Shown here in pieces: positions 1 through 5,414 of a stretch of DNA of 7,745 nucleotides. Numbering within the stretch: position 1 is the stretch's first letter; each line of letters starts with the position of its first letter. A program made the position numbers and the translations under genes. The notes below the pieces were generated by a model. That model made no database searches, was not told the DNA's origin, and saw nothing but the letters and a program-made list of their open reading frames with translations. Source of the stretch: an uncultured Bacteroidales bacterium (GTDB lineage: Bacteria > Bacteroidota > Bacteroidia > Bacteroidales > Marinilabiliaceae); the NCBI GenBank assembly GCA_934717675.1, contig CAKUYZ010000084.1, positions 1 to 7,745 on the forward strand, in the 5' to 3' direction.

Positions 1-836
1 AGTATCAGCGGATAGCCGACCACATTGGGCTGCTGCCCCTGGTGATAATATCGCCATCTGACGAAGTCCTCATAGCTGACGGCGCGGAGGCGCGGCGCAA
101 ATATGCAGACAGCGTGATCTCGCAATGCGACAAGACGTATATGGAGCGGCTGATGGCATATAACAAGCTGCTGACGCAGCGCAACATATTGCTGAAACAG
201 ATGGCCGAGGCCGCAGCGCCAGACATGGGCCTGCTAGACGTGTATGACCAGCAGCTGGCGCACCACGGGCAAGAGATATGCTCCAAGCGGCGCGAGTTCG
301 TGTCTTGGCTGCAACCCGTGGTGACCAGGCTCTACAACGAGATCTCCGACGGGCGCGAGGAGGTCGGGATGGACTACGTGACGGGCCTGGACCGCTACGA
401 CCTCTACGAAGGGCTGCGCGAGACTCACAGCCGCGACCTGGCCCTAGGCTACACCTCTCGCGGAATCCACAAAGACGACATCGGCATCAGCATGGGGGAG
501 CATCCCATAAAGAGGGTCGGCTCGCAAGGGCAGAGAAAAAGTTTCGTGATAGCACTGAAGCTGGCGCAATACCACTACCTGGCCCAACGCAAGGGCACGG
601 CCCCCACCCTGCTGCTAGACGACGTGTTTGACAAGCTCGACGCCAAGCGCGGCGACAACCTTATTGGCATGATGGCGAGCGGCGGCTTCGGGCAGATCTT
701 CATAAGCGACACCAACATGGGCCGGCTGCAAAACGTGTTGGACAAGGCCGGCAAAGACTTTAAGATATTCACCGTGGAAGACGGCAAGGCCCAACCCGCC
801 GAGAGCCGCCAACACACAGAAAGCGACGCGCGATGA
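1..836 (+). CDS. recF: DNA replication/repair protein RecF, 3' part (5' end outside window)
   Basis: The reading frame is open from base 3 to the TGA at 834-836, giving 277 visible residues. RecF is usually about 360-370 residues, so roughly 90 N-terminal residues, including the Walker A loop, lie upstream of the window. RecF is a cytosolic SMC-like ATPase that helps load RecA at single-strand gaps. Seen here: the IISPSDEVLI segment followed by ARRKYAD and YNKLLTQRN, all typical RecF sequence; GIHKDD, matching the family GPHRDD; the ABC signature region SQGQRKS (visible residues about 174-180); Walker B with D-loop, LLLDDVFDKLDAKR (about 203-216); and ISDTN (about 234-238). The GTG at 42 is an internal Val codon, not the start, because RecF-like sequence continues in frame upstream of it. 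The stop overlaps the next gene's ATG by 4 bases, so the two are probably translationally coupled. Confidence 0.95.
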   Translation, partial: YQRIADHIGLLPLVIISPSDEVLIADGAEARRKYADSVISQCDKTYMERLMAYNKLLTQRNILLKQMAEAAAPDMGLLDVYDQQLAHHGQEICSKRREFVSWLQPVVTRLYNEISDGREEVGMDYVTGLDRYDLYEGLRETHSRDLALGYTSRGIHKDDIGISMGEHPIKRVGSQGQRKSFVIALKLAQYHYLAQRKGTAPTLLLDDVFDKLDAKRGDNLIGMMASGGFGQIFISDTNMGRLQNVLDKAGKDFKIFTVEDGKAQPAESRQHTESDAR

Positions 837-1123
837 AACTGGACACATCTAAAAAGCTGTCAGACATCATGACAGAGATGATGCGCGAAGACGGCACGGC
901 AAAGATGCTGCTGGAGCGCAAGGCCGAGGGGCTGTGGAGGCAGATTATGGGACCCACGGTGATGAACGCCACAAGCTCCGTGAGGGTGGACAGGGGCGTG
1001 ATGTACGTGGGCCTGACGAGCAGCGTGGTGCGCAATGAGCTTTTCCATATGAAAGGTATGATTTTGAACGCGATAAACAAGGCCGTGGGTGAAGAGGCGG
1101 TGAAAGACATCCGCTTCATGTAG
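833..1123 (+). CDS. DUF721 (DciA-like) family protein
   Basis: This is a 96-residue, probably cytosolic protein starting at ATG 833, inside the recF stop (ATGA overlap), and ending with TAG at 1121-1123. The pattern matches short DUF721 proteins: an N-terminal helix (KLSDIMTEMM), a middle part with the WRQIMGP motif (about residues 35-41), then a beta-rich stretch (RVDRGVMYVGLTSS) and VRNELFHMKGMILNAIN before the end. Longer relatives include DciA, a bacterial replicative-helicase operator/loader. DUF721 genes next to recF are a known arrangement in several phyla. By family and position a role in replication or repair is inferred, but nothing in the sequence shows helicase binding directly. 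The protein is short and consists of the core domain only. Confident on family, moderate on function. Confidence 0.85.
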   Translation: MKLDTSKKLSDIMTEMMREDGTAKMLLERKAEGLWRQIMGPTVMNATSSVRVDRGVMYVGLTSSVVRNELFHMKGMILNAINKAVGEEAVKDIRFM

Positions 1124-1153
1124 GTCACGGCGACGTATCACAAGAAAAGGAAG

Positions 1154-1858
1154 ATGAGCGAGACTATAAGTCAAATTTTGGCGGAGAGCCACATCACGGC
1201 CGGCACGGTGGCCTTGCGCCTGCTGCTGGGCCTGGTGCTGGGCCTGTGCATAGGCGCGGAGAGGCAAGTGAGGCGGCACGACGCGGGGCTGAGGACGTTC
1301 ACACTGATATGCCTGGGCTCGACGTGCGCCGTCATCATATCCATCTGGATTCCACAGACCTACCCCGACATGCTCAATGGCGACCCTGGCCGCATTGCCG
1401 CCCAGGTGCTGGCAGGCGTGGGTTTCATCGGCGCCGGCGCCATTGTGAAGAGCAAGGGCGGCGTGCAAGGCCTGACCTCGGCGGCGTGCATCTGGCAGAC
1501 GTCTATCGTGGGCATGACGGCGGGCGCGGGGCTATATCTGGGCGCGGTGTTGATGACCTTGATGACGCTCTTCGTTCTCATCACAATGGAGCGCATTGAG
1601 AGGCTGCTGCGCATTGACGGCGAGAACCTGATCCTGACCATAACGCTAGACGGGCTGGAGGCCGACACCAAGAGGCTCTCGGCGGCCGTGGCCGCCACGG
1701 GGGCCAAGCTGCGCGAGCAGTCTATGTCGATGGACACCGAAACGGGCAACTCCGTGGTGACGTTTCGTCTCACTCTGAGCAGCCACGTGAGCCAGGCCGA
1801 CGTCTTGCGCTCACTTGCTAGCCAAAAAGATGTGAGACGGGTGAACATAACGGCGTAA
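1154..1858 (+). CDS. MgtC/SapB family inner-membrane protein
   Basis: This is a 234-residue integral membrane protein. Hydrophobic segments are visible at about residues 19-34, 47-66, 84-98 and 123-143, with a further moderately hydrophobic stretch near 106-121. Family motifs are clear: GAER (34-37) followed by RHDAGLRT (41-48), RIAAQVLAGVGFIGAGAI (80-97) and VQGLTSAA (104-111). Residues from about 155 to 234 form a soluble, probably cytosolic, ACT-like domain (ILTITLDG near the start, VVTFRLTL, then VRRVNITA at the end). MgtC-type proteins are linked to growth at low magnesium and to control of membrane ATP synthase in some pathogens, but most members in commensals have no assigned role. The ATG at 1154 follows a purine run (AAGAAAAGGAAG) and lies 30 bases after the DUF721 gene, so co-transcription with recF is plausible. 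No leader peptide or magnesium riboswitch is visible in the short gap. Confidence 0.9.
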   Translation: MSETISQILAESHITAGTVALRLLLGLVLGLCIGAERQVRRHDAGLRTFTLICLGSTCAVIISIWIPQTYPDMLNGDPGRIAAQVLAGVGFIGAGAIVKSKGGVQGLTSAACIWQTSIVGMTAGAGLYLGAVLMTLMTLFVLITMERIERLLRIDGENLILTITLDGLEADTKRLSAAVAATGAKLREQSMSMDTETGNSVVTFRLTLSSHVSQADVLRSLASQKDVRRVNITA

Positions 1859-1879
1859 GCAGTCCACTGAATTAAAAGA

Positions 1880-1914
1880 GGCGGGGTCCGCATCTGTCAG
1901 ATGCGGACCCCGCC
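1880..1914. terminator. Bidirectional hairpin terminator between convergent genes
   Basis: Bases 1880-1895 pair perfectly with 1899-1914, giving a 16-bp GC-rich stem with a 3-base loop (GTC). It lies between the plus-strand MgtC-family stop (1858) and the minus-strand GH5 stop (1935). Read on the minus strand the stem is followed by TCTTTTAATT, a reasonable intrinsic-terminator U-tract. On the plus strand the following ACTGTTTAT is a weaker tract. It therefore probably ends the GH5 transcript and, less efficiently, the recF-side transcript. Confidence 0.85.
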
Positions 1915-1934
1915 ACTGTTTATACCTCAACCGC

Positions 1935-3437
1935 CTACCAAGGGTAGACTCCGGCCTCGGCGCCCTTCATTATGCCGTCAATGGCATATTGGTTTTTGGC
2001 CGTGCCGTCTGTGCGATTAATCTCGCCGCCCGTCTCCCAATAGAACGGGGCGCAGCCATTGTTCTTGGCCACGCGCGTCACGACTTCGTTGAAGTATGCG
2101 CGGCTCTGCTTATGAAGCTCCTCGTCAAACTCCTCCGTCTTGTCGTCTCTCGTGGCGGCAGTCTGAACCCTGGTGGAGAACTCACCCACAATGACGGGGA
2201 TGCCATTGTCTACAAACCTCTTCTTCATCTTGGCGAACTGGGACTCAACCCACGTCTCCTCGCCCCAATCGGCATTGTGCGCAGAGCCGTCTTTATGATT
2301 CTCCTTACCCCAATACCAGAAGACTTTTCCCCAGCCGGCGTCCTTTTCCATAAGGGCCCACTGGTATGGTTCGTAATAGTGAATCTCCGCGATGAGGCGA
2401 TCGACCGCCTCGTCGGTCGGAAGATTTGTCATAAAGTCGCTAGTGTTGCTGATGTCAGTGCCAAGACCCTGGAAAACCAGGCAACGCTTGGCGTTATTGC
2501 CGCCAGTGGCGCGCACGGCGTCAATAAACGTCTGCTCATATTTCACCAGGCGCGACAATGCGGACGGAGTCTTTTCCCATGACTTGCCACCCGAGCTGGT
2601 CTCGTTCATGCCAGGCTCATTGCAACCCGCAAGGAGCAGATGGGCGTCAAAATCCTTGAAAGCCTTGGCGACCTGGGTCCATATGGCCTTCTGCTCGGCA
2701 ACGATGGCAGACTCCTTGCTGGCGTCGAAGATGTTGTCTTCAAGCCAGCCTGTGTCCCAGTGGCTGTTGAGAACCACATACATGTCGTTGTCAACACAGT
2801 AGCCCACAACCTCCTTCACGCGCTCCATCCACTCCTTGTCTATTGTGTAGGTCTCGGCGTTGGAGAAGTGCGAATGCCAAGCGCAAGGAATGCGCACGGC
2901 GTTGAACCCCAGTTTTTTGAGGCCGGCAATGTAGGTGGCGTTCACCTTGGGGTTTCCCCAGCCCGTCTCGCCGGACGGGACTTCCATGGTGTTGCCGATG
3001 TTGACACCGGCCTTCATCCGGCCAATTATTTCCTTGGCACTGAGTGACATATCGGCCTTGCCGTTCTGACGGACAACGATTTTCACCGTTGTGCCATCGG
3101 CAGCCGTGAACGAGACCTCCGCCTCACGGTTCTCAATGGAGGTGTTCTCCGCACACGCGATGAAGAACTTCAACACACCTTTTGTATAAGAAGTCGCTGG
3201 GGTCACCGTAACCCAACCGGCAGAGGTCTCTGGAGTGAGATCCACATTGCTGTTTATGATGATGGATTTCTGCCCTCCTTGGTCAGTCCACTGGAGGCTC
3301 TGATATTCGTCGGGCAGGGTGACGACAGCCGCTGGGACATCGTTCTTACCGCCGCCATTGTCATCAGAACACTGTGAGAAGGCCATTGGCGCAAGAGCCA
3401 GCAGGGACATGCAGATAAATCTACTGAGCTGTGACAT
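1935..3437 (-). CDS. GH5 family endo-glucanase with one BACON domain, surface lipoprotein
   Basis: This 500-residue secreted enzyme is likely to cleave internal beta-1,4 bonds in cellulose or related beta-glucans. The N-terminus has Arg6, a hydrophobic stretch (SLLALAPMAF) and Cys23 followed by SDDNGGG, which resembles the Bacteroidetes surface-lipoprotein export signal. The residues just before the Cys (FSQ) make a poor lipobox. A BACON domain spans about residues 36-126 (AGWVTVTP, NREAEVSF, VVRQNG). The GH5 barrel runs from about 130 to 500, opening with GVNIGNTMEV and GETGWGNP. Expected active-site residues are all present: Arg182, His226, Asn273-Glu274 (acid/base, in GCNEPG), His353 and Tyr355, Glu419 (nucleophile, in VIVGEF) and Trp467. 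The start at 3437 is preferred over Met10, which would leave no positive N-region. The start overlaps the 3' end of the upstream GH5 gene by 17 bases, so the two are one operon. The subfamily and the exact glucan are not decided by eye. Confidence 0.92.
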   Translation of the reverse strand: MSQLSRFICMSLLALAPMAFSQCSDDNGGGKNDVPAAVVTLPDEYQSLQWTDQGGQKSIIINSNVDLTPETSAGWVTVTPATSYTKGVLKFFIACAENTSIENREAEVSFTAADGTTVKIVVRQNGKADMSLSAKEIIGRMKAGVNIGNTMEVPSGETGWGNPKVNATYIAGLKKLGFNAVRIPCAWHSHFSNAETYTIDKEWMERVKEVVGYCVDNDMYVVLNSHWDTGWLEDNIFDASKESAIVAEQKAIWTQVAKAFKDFDAHLLLAGCNEPGMNETSSGGKSWEKTPSALSRLVKYEQTFIDAVRATGGNNAKRCLVFQGLGTDISNTSDFMTNLPTDEAVDRLIAEIHYYEPYQWALMEKDAGWGKVFWYWGKENHKDGSAHNADWGEETWVESQFAKMKKRFVDNGIPVIVGEFSTRVQTAATRDDKTEEFDEELHKQSRAYFNEVVTRVAKNNGCAPFYWETGGEINRTDGTAKNQYAIDGIMKGAEAGVYPW

Positions 3438-5235
3438 AGTCTTCTATATTTTTGTTGTAGACACTCTCGAGGGTGTAGGTCGCGTCATTGTTCTCCATGG
3501 CGTTGACCATGATGGCGGCAATCTCAGCCCCATTGTTTATTGGCTTACCTGTGCCGTGGTCAAAGAGTCCCGAGCTCTCGCGGCCCGTGTTAGCGGAGCC
3601 GTTATCCCAAAATATGGGGGACATGCCGTAGGTCTTGGCAGCCTTGCAGACATACTCCAGGTAATATTTGCGGAAGGCCTCGGCGCGTTCGTTATCGCGG
3701 TGGACGTTGCCTATCTCGCCGATGTAGACGGGTATGCCAGCGGCCACATATTTCTGCTGCAGGCTAGAGAATACGCTGCGGACATTGTCCTCATCGCCAT
3801 AGTTCAGCTTTTTGCCTTGTGCGGCATTGTGGCCCCACTCTTCACATTTGGCCTCAAGCGTATAGTCCGAAGGGTCGTAGAAGTGAACCGCAACTATGAG
3901 CCTGCCGGCCGCGTCGGTTGGGAGAACCAAGTTCTCAATGGTGAGTTGCGGGTTGGTGCAGTAGCCAGGCACGCCAATCCAACGCGAAGAGTTGTTGCCG
4001 CCAGTGGCGCGAATGGCGTCTACGCACACCTGCAGCCACTCGTTGAGCGTCTTGTATTGCTTGCCACCATCGCTCGTGTTTGCGCCATATCCCCACTTGC
4101 CGTCATGAATCTCATTCATCGCCTCGAAGATGAGGAAGTTGCCCTTATCCTTGAACTTGTTGGCAATTTGCGTCCACATAGCCTTCAGTTGCGCCTTGAC
4201 GGCGTCGTTCTTGATGTTGTTGACGGCCGCGTTCTTGATGTCGAGCCAAAAATTACTCTCTGCCCCATCATGGTGTATGTTGATGATGGCGTTGAGCCCC
4301 GCGTTCTCGGCATAGCCGACAACCTCCGCCACACGGTTCATCCAAGCCTCCTCAATTTTATAGTTCGGAGCGTCGCCAATGTGACCAAGCCAAGTTACAG
4401 GGATTCGGACCGTGCGGAAGCCTGCGGCGCGAATGGCATCCATCGTGGCTTGCGTACAGGCCTTATTGCCCCACAGTGTCTCGCCCGAAACCCCATTATT
4501 TTGAGAGTCGAGACTATTGCCGAGATTCCAGCCCATACCCATAAATGTCGGGACGAGGGCCGGGTCGTCCGGCATACCGGATATTTCTGCCCCGGAGCCT
4601 GCGGCCTGCTTGACGGTGAGGATAACGGACGAGCTGCCATTGACCACCGTCAGCACGCCCTCGCGGGCACTGAAATAGTTGCGTGCCACCTTGACATCGA
4701 CAGAGTAGGTGCCATCCCCGTTATTGCGCACGTCGCCGACAAAGGAGAGCCACGAGGCTTCGGACTTGAACGTCGGCACGTCATTCGCCTTGACCGTGAC
4801 GGTCAGCTGCGAGCCGTCGCCGGCCGATGGCAAGACATCGTCTCCCACAATCGAGACCACCTTGCCAGCAGTCTGTTTGACAGCCAGGACATCGGCGAAG
4901 CCTGCGGCCTCAACGGCAATCTGGCAAGTGCGCTCCTCGCCAGACACGCAAGGCTGGCACACGACCTGATACCTGCGGATGGACTGCGACGTGGAGGACA
5001 GAGGCTCAACATCTATCCAGTTGGCCGACGGGGTCAGAACCAAATCAACATTCGTCTGGATGGCGATGGTCTGCTCACCGCCCGCGACGTCGAAGGTCAA
5101 ATTTTTTACATTGCCGGGGATTTTGACCTCGGCGGATACGCCACCATCATCACTGTCTGAGCAGGAGGTGAGAGCGGCAGGGAGGAGGAGAGCCGCCACG
5201 GCCAACCGCCTCACCATCTTTATCAATCTATTCAT
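3421..5235 (-). CDS. GH5 family endo-glucanase (GH5_4-like) with two BACON domains, surface lipoprotein
   Basis: This is a 604-residue secreted enzyme. The N-terminus is a textbook lipoprotein signal: basic MNRLIKMVRR, a hydrophobic core, lipobox LTSC with Cys25, then SDSDDGG, a surface-export type sequence. Two BACON domains follow, about residues 36-123 (ANWIDVEP, ERTCQIAVEA, VKQTAG) and about 126-211 (ASWLSFVG, REGVLTVVNG, VKQAAG). They probably act as spacers or weak glycan binders. The GH5 barrel spans about 225-590, beginning MGWNLGNSLD and GETLWGN. Active-site residues seen are Arg277, His321-His322, Asn374-Glu375 (acid/base, MNEIHDG), His451 and Tyr453, Glu507 (nucleophile, IGEIG) and Trp543. 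The NEIHDG...WGYGANTSDGGKQY stretch recalls GH5_4 enzymes (endoglucanase, lichenase or xyloglucanase), but this subfamily call is tentative. It is the first gene of a two-gene operon; its stop lies inside the start of the next GH5 gene. The start at 5235 gives the basic N-region; Met7 is an alternative that keeps the signal. Confidence 0.93.
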   Translation of the reverse strand: MNRLIKMVRRLAVAALLLPAALTSCSDSDDGGVSAEVKIPGNVKNLTFDVAGGEQTIAIQTNVDLVLTPSANWIDVEPLSSTSQSIRRYQVVCQPCVSGEERTCQIAVEAAGFADVLAVKQTAGKVVSIVGDDVLPSAGDGSQLTVTVKANDVPTFKSEASWLSFVGDVRNNGDGTYSVDVKVARNYFSAREGVLTVVNGSSSVILTVKQAAGSGAEISGMPDDPALVPTFMGMGWNLGNSLDSQNNGVSGETLWGNKACTQATMDAIRAAGFRTVRIPVTWLGHIGDAPNYKIEEAWMNRVAEVVGYAENAGLNAIINIHHDGAESNFWLDIKNAAVNNIKNDAVKAQLKAMWTQIANKFKDKGNFLIFEAMNEIHDGKWGYGANTSDGGKQYKTLNEWLQVCVDAIRATGGNNSSRWIGVPGYCTNPQLTIENLVLPTDAAGRLIVAVHFYDPSDYTLEAKCEEWGHNAAQGKKLNYGDEDNVRSVFSSLQQKYVAAGIPVYIGEIGNVHRDNERAEAFRKYYLEYVCKAAKTYGMSPIFWDNGSANTGRESSGLFDHGTGKPINNGAEIAAIMVNAMENNDATYTLESVYNKNIEDYVTAQ

Positions 5236-5259
5236 ACTTCAAGTCATTAAGTACTGTTG

Positions 5260-5298
5260 CAAAAATACAAATATGGCGCAAGATACGACTTTTGCAAT
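5260..5298 (-). promoter_or_regulatory. Candidate Bacteroidetes sigma-ABfr promoter for the GH5 pair
   Basis: Upstream of the GH5 start at 5235, the minus strand carries a perfect TAnnTTTG -7 element (TATTTTTG, 5267-5260). Directly before it is a near match (CATATTTG, 5275-5268) that lies 19 bases from a TTTG-like ATTG (5298-5295), the usual spacing for the -33 element. The perfect -7 copy lacks a good -33 partner, so which of the two is used is undecided. Either would give a short 5' leader of about 15-30 bases. The surrounding AT-rich sequence contrasts with the GC-rich genes. Confidence 0.45.
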
Positions 5299-5357
5299 GT
5301 TTTGGCATAGGGTATAAGATGTTTTGCGTAGTGGACAGCGATGCCTTCAAAGAAGAA

Positions 5358-5385
5358 AGCCCCCACTCCTTGTGGAGCGGGGGCT
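5358..5385 (-). terminator. Intrinsic terminator after the large multidomain gene
   Basis: Bases 5358-5369 pair with 5374-5385 around a 4-base loop, with one A-C mismatch (5365/5378), giving 11 paired positions that are mostly G-C. On the minus strand the stem is followed by TTTCTTCTTT, a T-rich tract. It lies about 30 bases past the stop of the large minus-strand gene and about 60 bases upstream of the candidate GH5 promoter. The large gene and the GH5 pair are therefore probably separate transcription units. Confidence 0.75.
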
Positions 5386-5414
5386 GAACCTATCGGTCAT
5401 TCACCAGACACCTA

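Noticed and set aside
860..1468. Minus-strand open frame of 202 codons across the DUF721 and MgtC-family genes
   Set aside because: It spans two well-supported plus-strand genes, its product is rich in His, Ala and Arg and it matches no family I recognise. It is an antisense shadow.
2497..4011. 17-base identical direct repeats (2497-2513 and 3995-4011) as a possible recombination or mobile-element boundary
   Set aside because: Both copies encode the same RATGGNN segment at equivalent positions in the paralogous GH5 barrels, so they are explained by shared protein sequence, not by an attachment or target-site duplication.
3319..5160. Long plus-strand open frame of 613 codons opposite the first GH5 gene
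   Set aside because: It lies antisense to a GH5 gene with complete active-site motifs and a clear export signal, and its translation shows no family motifs. It is a by-product of GC-rich codon use on the other strand.
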